Below are positions 1 to 7,949 of a stretch of DNA of 40,185 nucleotides, piece by piece. A program made the translations under genes and the position numbers. The DNA lies in IMG/VR virus record IMGVR_UViG_3300035633_000116, positions 1 to 40,185 of that record; one strand, 5' to 3'. Below the pieces are notes generated by a model. It saw only the letters and a program-made list of their open reading frames with translations, searched no databases and had not been told where the DNA came from. Each line of letters begins with the position of its first letter. The stretch's first letter is position 1. Origin of the DNA: a virus.

Positions 1-47
1 AGGTCTGTATAACCTGGAGATCGTAGGTTCGATTCCTGCCGGCGCTA
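1..47 (+). tRNA. 3' part of a tRNA gene, anticodon apparently GTA (Tyr)
   Basis: The window opens inside a tRNA gene. The anticodon stem AGGT/ACCT (1-4, 12-15) closes a seven-base loop CTGTATA with T33 in place, which gives anticodon GTA. The T stem GTAGG/CCTGC (23-27, 35-39) closes the canonical loop TTCGATT. The 3' acceptor strand is CGGCGCT with discriminator A at 47, and CCA is not encoded. Two features are odd for tRNA-Tyr. The variable region is only about six bases, whereas bacterial tRNA-Tyr normally has a long variable arm, and position 37 is T rather than a purine. The amidase start codon lies three bases after the discriminator. The 5' half is outside the window, so the identity is provisional. 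Confidence 0.65.
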
Positions 48-49
48 CT

Positions 50-520
50 ATGGCAAAGTTGAAATTTTTAGTAATTCATTGTACCGCTACTCCAGAGGGT
101 AGAGAGGTTACAGCAGAAGACATTCGCAACTGGCATTTAAAAGGGCGCGGATGGTCTCGTGTGGGTTATACAGACCTCATTCACTTGGACGGCACGATCT
201 CTAACCTGACACCATTTGATCATGATGACGAGGTTGAAGCGTGGGAGCTCACAAACGGCGTCCGGGGAAAGAACAGCATCAGCCGGCACATTGTCTACGC
301 TGGCGGCGGCATAGGCAATAAAGAGCATCCAGCAGAAGACACCCGGACCATGGACCAAGAAAATACCTTGGCCGCTTATTGCTTTCTCATGGTCGCAAGG
401 CATCCTGACATTCTCATAGCAGGGCACAACCAGTTTGCAGCCAAGGCCTGTCCGTCTTTTGACGTTCCTGATTGGCTTGAAGAAATTGGGATCCCAGAAA
501 AGAACATATACAAACCTTGA
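50..520 (+). CDS. N-acetylmuramoyl-L-alanine amidase (T7 lysozyme-like endolysin)
   Basis: This is a single-domain amidase of 156 aa, about the length of T7 lysozyme. It is expected to cut the bond between N-acetylmuramic acid and L-alanine in peptidoglycan during lysis. The zinc ligands are readable: H10 in VIHCTAT, H126 in AGHNQF and C134 in AKACPSF, with the same spacing as H17, H122 and C130 of T7 lysozyme. Y40 and K132 match the T7 catalytic Tyr and Lys. There is no signal peptide, so release would need a holin or similar. The ATG lies directly behind the tRNA. It could instead be a virion-associated hydrolase, but the lack of extra domains favours an endolysin. Confidence 0.88.
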   Translation: MAKLKFLVIHCTATPEGREVTAEDIRNWHLKGRGWSRVGYTDLIHLDGTISNLTPFDHDDEVEAWELTNGVRGKNSISRHIVYAGGGIGNKEHPAEDTRTMDQENTLAAYCFLMVARHPDILIAGHNQFAAKACPSFDVPDWLEEIGIPEKNIYKP

Positions 521-534
521 AAGCTAACAACAAA

Positions 535-551
535 TAGAACGTAGCTTTCTA
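535..551. promoter_or_regulatory. Imperfect 17-bp inverted repeat, candidate operator/promoter
   Basis: TAGAACG-TAG-CTTTCTA has 7-bp arms with one mismatch and a 3-bp centre. It has the same design as the perfect copies at 5979-5995 and 16496-16512. The right part also contains TAGCTTTC, one base off the Bacteroidota -7 consensus TA-N2-TTTG. It lies in the 103-base gap between the amidase and the next gene. Its function is inferred only from recurrence and position. Confidence 0.4.
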
Positions 552-623
552 AGTGGCGCTGGTATCTAAGGTTCCCGTATATTCGTTTCACGATTTCATC
601 ATTCGAAAAAAAACTGATACAGC

Positions 624-1238
624 ATGTCATTAGAAATTATTTGTCCAAACCCGGTCGCGCTTAGCGATATCGTTGGTACTGACTGTCCAGAGAACTTTGG
701 ACAGATTGTTCGAATTGCTTTCCAGAGAGTTGGATATGCGTTCACTGACATCCTTGACGAAGCAGAGTGGAACCTTTTGCTTGGTCAAACGGATGACACA
801 AAGCTTCAGATTGGTCCAATCCATGAGAACTTTGTTCTTCCTGCTGGGGAATTGATCACCGAAGGTGGTGATGACAACACCACGCCGTTTGGCCAGCCAA
901 TTTCTGTCGGTAAAGGAACGGTAACCGCTACCGGTCGTTATAGAGGGATAAGCGCTGAAACCAAGCGATCGCTTGAGCAGTTCACCTCTGAGTCGTTCTT
1001 CTTCCAATCTTTAGGAGTGATCTTCATCAATGAGTTCGGTCAGATCATTTCAAACACTGACCCAGATCTGGAAGGCGGTGCTGATACGGTTTTCCCGATA
1101 CAGAACTACTTCATTTCAGATGTTGACAACCAAGGTCTTAACACCAATAACCTGTTTAACTTTAGCTTTACATTCCCTGGTGGATGGTCTGACTACTTCA
1201 AGATCAGCAATCCAACATGGAACATTTTAGGGAAGTAA
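624..1238 (+). CDS. Unknown virion protein (head/tail structural candidate)
   Basis: This is a 204-aa acidic protein with no motif I can name. It has no signal peptide or membrane segment. The predicted composition is mixed beta, with a C-terminal run of hydrophobic and aromatic beta-like stretches (FNFSFTFPGGW near residue 180). It is the first gene of the head module, just upstream of the portal, and follows a possible promoter by about 75 bases. A tail-tube protein is one possibility, because no other obvious major tail protein is present in the window and tube proteins are of this size. The gene position is unusual for that role, and no residue proves it. Confidence 0.75.
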   Translation: MSLEIICPNPVALSDIVGTDCPENFGQIVRIAFQRVGYAFTDILDEAEWNLLLGQTDDTKLQIGPIHENFVLPAGELITEGGDDNTTPFGQPISVGKGTVTATGRYRGISAETKRSLEQFTSESFFFQSLGVIFINEFGQIISNTDPDLEGGADTVFPIQNYFISDVDNQGLNTNNLFNFSFTFPGGWSDYFKISNPTWNILGK

Positions 1239-1248
1239 AAACTAAAGT

Positions 1249-1470
1249 ATGCCAGAGTTAAAGCTTAAGATTAAACATCCAAGGACCGGTGACGTGAAAA
1301 TCGTCACCGAGTCAGCTTGGGAAAAGATCCAGAACATTCAATCCAGGTCAAAAGAAAAATGGACGCTGGTTGAAGAGGAAAAGAAGAAGAAGCCTTCAAG
1401 AACTAAAAAACTTAGCGAAATACAAGAGGATGGCGACACTGACACCGGAACAGATAATTCAGATTCTTGA
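1249..1470 (+). CDS. Small charged protein upstream of portal
   Basis: This 73-aa protein has an N-terminal half that reads like a small folded unit (VKIVTESAWEKI, KWTLVEEE). It is followed by a lysine-rich then acidic, Asp/Thr/Ser-rich low-complexity tail. It starts 10 bases after the preceding gene. Its last 41 bases overlap the start of the portal gene in another frame, suggesting translational coupling. I do not recognise a family. Its constant company with portal suggests a head-assembly role, but that is inference. Confidence 0.65.
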   Translation: MPELKLKIKHPRTGDVKIVTESAWEKIQNIQSRSKEKWTLVEEEKKKKPSRTKKLSEIQEDGDTDTGTDNSDS

Positions 1471-3319
1471 TGGAGGTCGTGATCCAGAACTTGAGGAAGC
1501 CGAAGTTCATGAGGGTAGACTTCAATTACATACCCAGGCCTTAATACGGCCACCGTCCACGGAGAAATATTACACTGGAAAGACAACAGCCTGGAACCGT
1601 TTCTTGGAAATGGTTCACGGGCTTTTGCCTTCTGACAAGTTTGACACCTTTCAAAACTTGGTCAGCTTTCCACTGCCCACAACTGAAATCGTAGAGCGTG
1701 CATACGAGGAGCTCCACAAGGTGTTCCAGTCTGACGAGCGAGTTCTGGACTACTCCCTTAGTGATGAAGAGCTAAAACAAGACTTTACTCAATACCTTGA
1801 GTCATTAGGCTTTTTTAGCTTTTGGCACACCAAAGGATGGGAGGTATACCAGAACTACATAAACTCAATGATAGTCATTGACCTTCCGCAACTTGAGGTT
1901 GATGAAGAAGGAAATATTATACAATTAACCGAGTTTCCGGAGCCTTATTTCTACGTGCTTAAAACCGAGGCAATCTTTGCTGTTCAAAACACTGAGGCCG
2001 GCGACTGTGAATGGGTAGCCTTTTATGAAAAGCTGCCCGAAGCAATGAAGGATGACTACGCCTGCATTTATGTTGTCATCGACTCTGGCTTCTATCGGCG
2101 GTTTGCAAAAGACAATGCCGGCAATCATGTATTGTTAATGGAAGTTCCTCACGACTTGGGATACACGCCTGCCAGAATGTTCTGGTCACAGCAGCTTGGA
2201 GGATCAAACGTCCTGAGACAAAACCAAGCTACCAAAAACTTGGGCGGCCTTGACTACATGCTGTTTGACTATGTTCAGCAGCGACACTTGGAGCTTTATG
2301 CTGGCTTTCCAATGGTTACCGTCTTTGAGCAAGATTGTAATTACCGAGAAGCTGGTTTCGAATGTAGGGACGGCTATCTATATGCTTATGATAGGCTGGA
2401 TGATGACGACTATGGAAAGCAGCCAAGAGAATGCCCAAAATGCAAAGGAGGTCAAAATCTTGTAGGTCCGGGTACCATCCTTGTAGCTCCAGCGCTTGAC
2501 ACTGATCAGCCCAGAGGCTTAATGCCAATGGTTGAAGTCACTCAAGGAGACATCGGCTCTTTAGATTATATGGAGCGCAAGATGAACACCAGAGAGCAAG
2601 AGTTTATGATAAACATGGTCGGCTACGGTGGAGATCCTAAGAATGACCAAGCCCAAAACCAAAAGCAGATACAAGGCAGCTTTGAAAGCCGGAATACTGT
2701 GATGAATCGCTTGGCTCGTAACTTTGAAAAGATTGAGCAGTTTACGCTTGACACCATTGGCCGGATGCGGTATGGTGAAAGATACTCAGGATCTCAAGTG
2801 TTCTACGGGCACACCTTCTTCCTTTCCAGCCTTGAGCAAATGCAAGAATCGTATGCTCAAAGCAGGACAAACGGGATGCCTAATTACGTATTAGCTGAGG
2901 AGAGAAAAAAGATCATCTACAAAGAGTATCAGAACAATCCTTCAATGAAGAACCGAATGCTGATCATGACAGCGCTTGAGCCGTATGAGTCCTACACTAA
3001 AGAAGAGCTCTCCAGGGACAAGGATCTGCTGAACAAAAAGCTGCTCATGTTGAAGGTAAATTTCAACGATCTGATGCAGGAGTGGGAACTGGAGAACGGT
3101 CCAGTGCAAGATTATCTTCCGGAGATAGATTTTGAAGTCCGGGTCAACACCATCAAAGAATGGCTGATGATGAAGATTGACGAAATGATAGAAGAAAAGC
3201 AAGAAGCCGCACAACAAGTTCAACAGCAAATGCAAAATAATGGCCAAGAAGAACTGGAAGAAAATGACGACGAAGAAGAGCTCGAAGAAGAAGAATCCGA
3301 AGAAGAAGAAGTAAATTAA
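1430..3319 (+). CDS. Portal protein (probable)
   Basis: This is about 629 aa, in the size range of portal proteins that form the dodecameric DNA channel at the head vertex. The evidence is its place just before the scaffold and capsid genes, its long mixed helical sequence, and a very acidic, glutamine-rich C-terminal tail (Q-rich near residue 600, then runs of Glu/Asp). A central four-cysteine cluster, C in CNYRE and FECRDG and the pair CPKC (about residues 302-345), looks like a zinc-binding insert. The reading frame is open back to 1370. I chose ATG 1430 (MATLTPEQ) because the upstream 20 residues are a basic low-complexity run overlapping the neighbouring gene. The assignment as portal rests on context more than on motifs. 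Confidence 0.7.
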   Translation: MATLTPEQIIQILDGGRDPELEEAEVHEGRLQLHTQALIRPPSTEKYYTGKTTAWNRFLEMVHGLLPSDKFDTFQNLVSFPLPTTEIVERAYEELHKVFQSDERVLDYSLSDEELKQDFTQYLESLGFFSFWHTKGWEVYQNYINSMIVIDLPQLEVDEEGNIIQLTEFPEPYFYVLKTEAIFAVQNTEAGDCEWVAFYEKLPEAMKDDYACIYVVIDSGFYRRFAKDNAGNHVLLMEVPHDLGYTPARMFWSQQLGGSNVLRQNQATKNLGGLDYMLFDYVQQRHLELYAGFPMVTVFEQDCNYREAGFECRDGYLYAYDRLDDDDYGKQPRECPKCKGGQNLVGPGTILVAPALDTDQPRGLMPMVEVTQGDIGSLDYMERKMNTREQEFMINMVGYGGDPKNDQAQNQKQIQGSFESRNTVMNRLARNFEKIEQFTLDTIGRMRYGERYSGSQVFYGHTFFLSSLEQMQESYAQSRTNGMPNYVLAEERKKIIYKEYQNNPSMKNRMLIMTALEPYESYTKEELSRDKDLLNKKLLMLKVNFNDLMQEWELENGPVQDYLPEIDFEVRVNTIKEWLMMKIDEMIEEKQEAAQQVQQQMQNNGQEELEENDDEEELEEEESEEEEVN

Positions 3320-3343
3320 TTCTTTACAGCCTCTACCTAAGAA

Positions 3344-3364
3344 TAGAAAGAATCTGTAGCTTTA
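3344..3364 (+). promoter_or_regulatory. Candidate promoter with TAGAAAG half-site
   Basis: TAGAAAG (3344-3350) is followed after six bases by TAGCTTTA (3357-3364), one base off the Bacteroidota -7 box TA-N2-TTTG. The ATG of the next gene lies 16 bases further on. The first 11 bases of the site match those of the inverted repeat at 5979. No TTG -33 element is evident at the usual distance. Confidence 0.4.
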
Positions 3365-3380
3365 TGCAAAATTATTTGCA

Positions 3381-3833
3381 ATGGCTGATTATTTAAATGT
3401 TCAAAATCCAAACAGACAAGTCACAGCAGCCGGTCATACCTACAAGGATTTCCAAGAATTAGCAGAAAAACAAGCCTTTGATAAGGAGGAAATGGTTCAG
3501 GCTAACCAAGACGCCAATGTTATGATCCAGGCGATATGTGAGAAAACGCACTACTTCGTCAGAACAGAAGCTAAACTGTTTGACAAGTTTACCGGCAACA
3601 AAATATCAAAGCCGGTTATTCAATCGTACCGTATCAATGAATTTGATCAAATGCGAAGGAAGAAGTTCTTCAATGGGCTAAATCCTGAGATTGTTCATGA
3701 CCCGACAAGAGTTAAGGACAATGGAGCTATTACACCTGGCATGAAGCGCAAGCTTTCACAGCACACCGATGAGTGGAGTGATCCCAGAAAAAATTCAATC
3801 AAAAAAAAGAACGATGAAGAAACAGAATCATAA
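3381..3833 (+). CDS. Unknown head-module protein
   Basis: This 150-aa protein is hydrophilic and predicted mostly helical, with a basic C-terminal tail (KRKLSQHTDEW onward, then a lysine run). It has no membrane segment or known motif. It begins after a promoter-like box and overlaps the scaffold gene by 20 bases. Its position between portal and scaffold suggests a minor head or assembly factor. I cannot name a family. Confidence 0.7.
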   Translation: MADYLNVQNPNRQVTAAGHTYKDFQELAEKQAFDKEEMVQANQDANVMIQAICEKTHYFVRTEAKLFDKFTGNKISKPVIQSYRINEFDQMRRKKFFNGLNPEIVHDPTRVKDNGAITPGMKRKLSQHTDEWSDPRKNSIKKKNDEETES

Positions 3834-4788
3834 ATACATCATTGACACGCCCCAGATCTGGGCAGCCAGAGAAGACGATCCTCCTGCAAAGCTGGAGTTT
3901 GAAAGCTTAGATGCGGCAGTGAAACATTTGGGAGAACAAGGCTATGTGGTAAGAAGCACCGACGAGGACAGCACCTACCACAAGAACCTGACCGAAAAAG
4001 AGGTCAACAGCAGGATGGCAAAAGTCTATAATGACTTCCACGGCTCAATTAAAGAGCTTACAGGCATTGATCCTGACAACAACGAAAAGGCTGGTGACTT
4101 TCTCAAGCGTGCAATCACCACGTTAAACGATAGCTACAGCACAAAGGAGCAAGAGCTCCAGAAGAAGCTGGAACAAAAGCTATCAAGCGACGAGGCAACA
4201 GCAGAGATCCGGAAACAGTTTGAAACCTTCAAAAGCACCAGCAAGGCTGAGCTTGACAAAAGGGATGAGGAAGTAAACAAACTGAGACAAGGCATTTTCC
4301 AAAGCCGGGTGGACGGTATTTTGGACAGCGCAATAGATCAGATAAAGGGCAGCCTAAAATCTGACCTCAATGATTGGGTGATTCAAAGCACTCTGCAGAA
4401 TCTTAAAAACCAGTTTAAGGCCGGCACTATTGCAAAGGAGGTAGACGGTAACATCATTTTTAATGACTCAAACGATCAGCCACTTTTGGATCCCAAGAAC
4501 GCCAATCCTAGGTCAGCTTTTGACCTAATGATGGAACAAATTCCAGAAGATCTTATCGACAAGGGACGTCAGCAAGGCGGTGCCGGATCTGGTGAAGGTA
4601 GCCAAGGTGGAAAAGGCGACCAGGGCGGCGCTGGTGAGTTTGATTTAAGTCTGCCGGCTGAGGTTAAGACAAGGACAGATTTGGTCAACTACTTGAAGCA
4701 AACGCTTGAAGCCAAAGGAATCAAGCACACAGACAAGGAGTTCACCAAGTATTACAACGCCAACCAATCGAAGGTTAAGGGATTGTGA
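3814..4788 (+). CDS. Capsid scaffold protein (probable)
   Basis: This 324-aa protein is highly charged and helical. A long coiled-coil stretch runs from about residue 85 to 165 (TKEQELQKKLEQKL, KRDEEVNKLRQG). It is followed by a glycine/glutamine-rich linker (GGAGSGEGSQGG, about 255-278) and a small basic C-terminal helical domain ending KGL. A coiled-coil body with a C-terminal capsid-binding segment, placed before the major capsid gene, is the usual plan of scaffolds that guide procapsid assembly and are then removed. The frame is open to 3769, but ATG 3814 (MKKQNHKY) avoids a long overlap. No protease gene is visible, so exit without cleavage or autocleavage is possible. Confidence 0.65.
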   Translation: MKKQNHKYIIDTPQIWAAREDDPPAKLEFESLDAAVKHLGEQGYVVRSTDEDSTYHKNLTEKEVNSRMAKVYNDFHGSIKELTGIDPDNNEKAGDFLKRAITTLNDSYSTKEQELQKKLEQKLSSDEATAEIRKQFETFKSTSKAELDKRDEEVNKLRQGIFQSRVDGILDSAIDQIKGSLKSDLNDWVIQSTLQNLKNQFKAGTIAKEVDGNIIFNDSNDQPLLDPKNANPRSAFDLMMEQIPEDLIDKGRQQGGAGSGEGSQGGKGDQGGAGEFDLSLPAEVKTRTDLVNYLKQTLEAKGIKHTDKEFTKYYNANQSKVKGL

Positions 4789-5111
4789 AAGACTTCGAAC
4801 CCTTACGGCAACCGAAGAAGGACAAGATAGAGTTAACAGCCGAGCAGAAAAAGCATATTGAACTGCTCGGCTCTCTTCAGCTTAGGAAGGGACAAAAGCT
4901 CTGGAAGGTTCATCATCAAACCAAAGAGGTAAGCGAAGCAACCTTCCATCATCAAGGCGCTGTGAGTTTATTCGAAAAACAGTACCACCGGAAGGTGTTA
5001 GTTGAGGAGGGTTACTGGTACACAAGCGCAATCAACAAAAAGAATGCGCTCCGCAAGTTTGAGAAAATGATGCGGGCACACATCATTAAGCAGATGATGT
5101 CAGGCAAGTGA
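4785..5111 (+). CDS. Unknown small basic protein, GTG start
   Basis: This 108-aa protein starts at a GTG that overlaps the scaffold stop (GTGA), indicating coupled translation. It is rich in Lys, His and Gln. It has aromatic-rich central strands (KLWKVHHQTKEV, EGYWYTSAIN) and a basic C-terminal helix. No family is recognised. As a head-module gene it could be a minor capsid or connector factor. Confidence 0.65.
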   Translation: MKDFEPLRQPKKDKIELTAEQKKHIELLGSLQLRKGQKLWKVHHQTKEVSEATFHHQGAVSLFEKQYHRKVLVEEGYWYTSAINKKNALRKFEKMMRAHIIKQMMSGK

Positions 5112-5137
5112 AAATTTTTACTAAAATTTGAAAGAAA

Positions 5138-5347
5138 ATGAGCGACTTGGACAAGACCTTACAACGTAGAGCAGAGGAAAGACGCGACAACCGCGCCATG
5201 GTTTCTGTTTACCGAAAAAGCACAAATGAGACTCTAGATCATTTTGAGTGTGCTTTTGACGTTGCTGAAAGCCGGGCAAGAGCGGCAAAAGGAGGAGATC
5301 CGGACATTGGGTACAAGATAACCCACGTAGGAACAAGGATTTCCTAA
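5138..5347 (+). CDS. Unknown 69-aa head-module protein
   Basis: This small hydrophilic protein has a basic, arginine-rich N-terminal helix (LQRRAEERRDNRAM) and a C-terminal beta-like stretch. It has no membrane segment or known motif. It sits in the same direction between two other small head-module genes with short gaps, which supports it being real. Confidence 0.6.
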   Translation: MSDLDKTLQRRAEERRDNRAMVSVYRKSTNETLDHFECAFDVAESRARAAKGGDPDIGYKITHVGTRIS

Positions 5348-5348
5348 T

Positions 5349-5356
5349 TATCTTTA
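5349..5356 (+). promoter_or_regulatory. Candidate -7 box TATCTTTA
   Basis: TATCTTTA is one base off TA-N2-TTTG and lies 12 bases before the next start codon. The same octamer stands 18 bases before the gene at 36094, and TAGCTTTA stands 16 bases before the gene at 3381. No -33 element is clear. Confidence 0.3.
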
Positions 5357-5368
5357 GCGCAAAAAAGT

Positions 5369-5722
5369 ATGGCGCTTACTTACAATGGAACTGCGGATGG
5401 CAGAGTAAACGACCGGCCTGCAGGTGCTACAAACACCCAGCCGGCTGCTGTTGCCAGCCCAGAGTACACGGATCAGATCTATTCCTTTGACATTGACAAA
5501 GCAACAGTTGATACAACTGGAGTAGAGGGCACGAACTACGACGCGCTGATCGCAGCAATCGATGCACAGATGGCTGTTGAATTAGCGGATTTTGACTTGA
5601 CGGCAAACGTTGAGGCAGTGGGTGAAATAATCACCTTACAACTGGTGGCTGGCAGTCGTTACCTAAACGACAACACCCCAGTTTACCGAGTGACAGTGAA
5701 AGCAGACATCGCAATTTCTTAA
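5369..5722 (+). CDS. Unknown small virion protein (decoration candidate)
   Basis: This 117-aa acidic protein is rich in Ala, Thr and Asp. It has an extended Ala/Pro/Thr-rich N-terminal stretch (about residues 10-35) and then alternating beta-like segments. Size, composition and place upstream of the major capsid gene would suit a capsid decoration or head-fibre protein. No motif confirms this, so the role is a guess from context. Confidence 0.65.
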   Translation: MALTYNGTADGRVNDRPAGATNTQPAAVASPEYTDQIYSFDIDKATVDTTGVEGTNYDALIAAIDAQMAVELADFDLTANVEAVGEIITLQLVAGSRYLNDNTPVYRVTVKADIAIS

Positions 5723-5724
5723 TC

Positions 5725-5913
5725 ATGATTGACAATAAGATAAAAGCAATGGGAGGACGCCGAGGCAATATGCTGGCAGGGAATCTATCTGGAGCCATCA
5801 AAGGTGGCGCAAGTGGTAAGAATCCAGGAGTGAGCAGAGTTCGATCAGGCGACAAAATGGCTGGCAAGGCTGGCCGAATTTCTTCAGCAACAGCAAAGAC
5901 ACGGAAACGCTGA
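5725..5913 (+). CDS. Small basic Gly/Lys/Arg-rich protein
   Basis: This 62-aa protein starts two bases after the previous stop. It is strongly basic and rich in Gly, Ser, Ala, Lys and Arg, with almost no aromatic residues. It looks disordered and could bind DNA or capsid interior surfaces. It is the last gene before a strong terminator. No family is recognised. Confidence 0.6.
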   Translation: MIDNKIKAMGGRRGNMLAGNLSGAIKGGASGKNPGVSRVRSGDKMAGKAGRISSATAKTRKR

Positions 5914-5940
5914 TAGCGTTCTGTTTTGGGTTTGTTTTTT

Positions 5941-5965
5941 AGCCGGCTAGTCACCGGCTTTTTTT
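5941..5965 (+). terminator. Rho-independent terminator ending the first head operon
   Basis: The perfect 6-bp stem AGCCGG/CCGGCT with a 7-base loop is followed by a run of seven T. It lies 28 bases after the stop at 5913 and before the regulatory region of the next operon. Confidence 0.9.
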
Positions 5966-5978
5966 ATGCTGTAGATTA

Positions 5979-6027
5979 TAGAAAGAATCTTTCTACTTTC
6001 AAAATATAGAAAGTGTGGCTATCTTGT
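5979..6027 (+). promoter_or_regulatory. Control region: perfect 17-bp inverted repeat plus second half-site and -7-like box
   Basis: TAGAAAG-AAT-CTTTCTA (5979-5995) is a perfect inverted repeat. A second TAGAAAG follows at 6007-6013, and after six bases TATCTTGT (6020-6027) resembles a -7 box. The region lies between a terminator and the start at 6050, so it must contain the promoter of the next genes. The repeat may be a repressor operator. Confidence 0.55.
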
Positions 6028-6049
6028 GGACAAATAGAGAGTAACTATC

Positions 6050-6427
6050 ATGATTATTCCACCTTACAGAACAGTCTTCAGGAATGTCACCACTCAGCTT
6101 GCGCTTGAGATGGAGGTTCCTGTTGGGCACGTAATCAAGGATTTCCGTGCATTTGAGCACCGGTACGGTCCGATGGCGATCGTGGCTTTCTATCTGGCAC
6201 GCCATTATCTCACCTTGAGATACAAGCCAGATGAAGTGGCAGAAAAGATGTGGTCATATTTTACCACTGATGTTTTGCTTTCCAGAAACAGAAAAACAAG
6301 CTTGCGAGAATTGAACGTTGCACCGTTCATCGATCATTACTCAATAGAAATCGAATCTGTTCCTGGCGTACACCTCGTTCCAACTGTTGAATCGAACGGT
6401 TACGCTTGGGATCTTGAAAGCGCTTAA
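6050..6427 (+). CDS. Unknown 125-aa protein
   Basis: This soluble, mixed alpha/beta protein has no known motif. A helical segment (MAIVAFYLARHYLTL, about residues 43-57) is amphipathic rather than clearly membrane-spanning. It is the first gene after the terminator and operator-like region. It is followed by an overlapping gene and then the major capsid gene. A regulatory or moron-type role is possible, since it has its own control region within the head genes. Confidence 0.7.
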   Translation: MIIPPYRTVFRNVTTQLALEMEVPVGHVIKDFRAFEHRYGPMAIVAFYLARHYLTLRYKPDEVAEKMWSYFTTDVLLSRNRKTSLRELNVAPFIDHYSIEIESVPGVHLVPTVESNGYAWDLESA

Positions 6428-6785
6428 AATTGATCCGGTAGATCAGCGAGTCTACCAAGTTGAAATGCCTCTTGACAAAAGCGGCATTTCTGCATTATAC
6501 ACTGAAATGGGCTGGCAGGCTTTCGATCAGCTTCAGCCATGGCCGCTTGAGCTTTTCAATCATGAGCTCTATGTAGACAATCACGCTCTTATTGCTGAAG
6601 AGTTGCTACCAGGTTTTATGATCCGTGGAGTAAACCAGCCGTTGTCTGGTTATGGCTTGGTCTTGGGGTGGAATAAGACCGATGGCCTCTCCACGGATTG
6701 TGTTCTGTCAGACGCTTATATCACCAAGCTTGTCTCATGGAAATCCAGAGAAGAGATCTCCGATTTCGCAAATTCCAAGTTGTAG
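6414..6785 (+). CDS. Unknown protein, weak DUF3846-like look
   Basis: This protein is about 123 aa if translation starts at TTG 6414 (MKALKIDPVDQ). The frame is open to 6387, and a later ATG lies at 6465. The TTG gives a 14-base overlap with the preceding gene and a sensible start. The middle section (VDNHALIAEELL, then LSGYGLVLGWN) faintly resembles the DUF3846 pattern of small phage proteins, a call I hold loosely. It shares an operon with the previous gene and precedes the capsid leader. Confidence 0.6.
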   Translation: MKALKIDPVDQRVYQVEMPLDKSGISALYTEMGWQAFDQLQPWPLELFNHELYVDNHALIAEELLPGFMIRGVNQPLSGYGLVLGWNKTDGLSTDCVLSDAYITKLVSWKSREEISDFANSKL

Positions 6786-6786
6786 C

Positions 6787-6840
6787 TATATTTAAGTAAG
6801 AAAGCGGCCAAAAACCAGTGAACGGTTAATGCAGTGAACG
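6787..6840 (+). promoter_or_regulatory. Capsid gene leader with promoter-like box and direct repeat
   Basis: The 102-base gap before the major capsid gene contains TATATTTA (6787-6794), one base off TA-N2-TTTG. It also contains a 9-bp direct repeat CAGTGAACG at 6816-6824 and 6832-6840 (period 16). A separate promoter or leader would suit the high expression needed for capsid, but the assignment is tentative. Confidence 0.3.
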
Positions 6841-6887
6841 CATCGAGGCAGCACATCATTGGAATTTTCTAAAAAACTAAAGAAACT

Positions 6888-7949
6888 ATGTCATTACTGA
6901 ACACCCTCATGCAGGAACTTCGAAGCGGTTATAGCAACCGATTCGACGAAAATGAATTAAGGGAATCTAAGTACGGTGCTTATCAGTTGTTCAAGCAAAG
7001 CGCGGACAGTCCTGAGACCAGCATTTTCGACGAAGAAACCCGAAGGAACATCTTGAACTCATACGGAAACACCGTTGAAGTACCAGTTCTTGATGCTGAA
7101 ACTGTGACGGTCACCACACCGTATGTGCGAAGCTGTTCAATCGTGGATGATGAGAACAACTCAGCGATCGTTTCGCTGTCATTTGCCGCTTATGGATGGG
7201 CGTTCTCTATGCATCCTGCGAACCACTACAACAACGATATCGACATGATCAGCGACTTCACCAGAAAGGTGATGAAGTACGTGCTTCAATATGCTGCTGA
7301 TCTTGATTCTTTGTGCTTGGCTCAATTGAACACCGATAGAAACCAACTATGGACAGACATTGCGCCGGCGTTCTACGCTCAAGTTGGTAACGCGTTGCAA
7401 GTACCTCAAGCTGAGAAGAACGACTTCTACAACAAGCTGGAGGCAATCATGAACCAGATGGACTTCTACGATCAAGTATCGGTAGTAGCAAACAGCATCC
7501 ACATGCCGCTTGTTCGAAGACTTGACAACCAAGGTTCAAGCAACGCCACGAACGAAGGATTCCAGTTTGATCTTCGCGGCTATGAGTGGTATCCTACAAA
7601 CAGACAAGGCAACGCTGCTGGCGTTGAGTCTACAGGATTTGCCGTTGAGCGTGGTTCTGTTGGAATCTACAACAGAAACGATGCTGACGCTGTGATTGGT
7701 CAAACTATTCAAGGTGGATCAAAAATCTGGGGACAAGAGCTTGTGCCTGTTGTTGATCAAGTGATGGGTACGTTTTTCCAGGAAGATTGCGCTGACGTAA
7801 GCGGAATTGCTGGTGCGGCCTCTGCTGGTCTTACCAGATCTTTGAAGCAGGGCTACGAATGGTCAACTGACATCTTGGTAGCTTCCAAGTACAACAGTGA
7901 TCCTGTGAATAGATACTCTCCGATCGTTAAGTTTGAAATTCTTCAGTAA
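6888..7949 (+). CDS. Major capsid protein (probable, HK97-like fold)
   Basis: This 353-aa protein has the look of a Bacteroidota phage major capsid protein. It has an N-terminal helical arm (LMQELRSGYSNRFDE), then a core with VPVLDAETVTVTTPYVRSC, a long helix (DFTRKVMKYVLQYAADLDSLCL), and a domain carrying Asn-rich loops and Gly-rich strands. It ends in a beta segment typical of the P-domain end (RYSPIVKFEILQ). Position after portal and scaffold, and a long dedicated leader, support the call. No separate maturation protease is evident. The next 54-aa gene overlaps its stop by one base. Confidence 0.75.
   Translation: MSLLNTLMQELRSGYSNRFDENELRESKYGAYQLFKQSADSPETSIFDEETRRNILNSYGNTVEVPVLDAETVTVTTPYVRSCSIVDDENNSAIVSLSFAAYGWAFSMHPANHYNNDIDMISDFTRKVMKYVLQYAADLDSLCLAQLNTDRNQLWTDIAPAFYAQVGNALQVPQAEKNDFYNKLEAIMNQMDFYDQVSVVANSIHMPLVRRLDNQGSSNATNEGFQFDLRGYEWYPTNRQGNAAGVESTGFAVERGSVGIYNRNDADAVIGQTIQGGSKIWGQELVPVVDQVMGTFFQEDCADVSGIAGAASAGLTRSLKQGYEWSTDILVASKYNSDPVNRYSPIVKFEILQ

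Noticed and set aside
1-60. Prophage attachment site at the tRNA 3' end
   Set aside because: No integrase or flanking repeat is visible, and the amidase follows at once. A phage-encoded tRNA is simpler, though an att site outside the window cannot be excluded.
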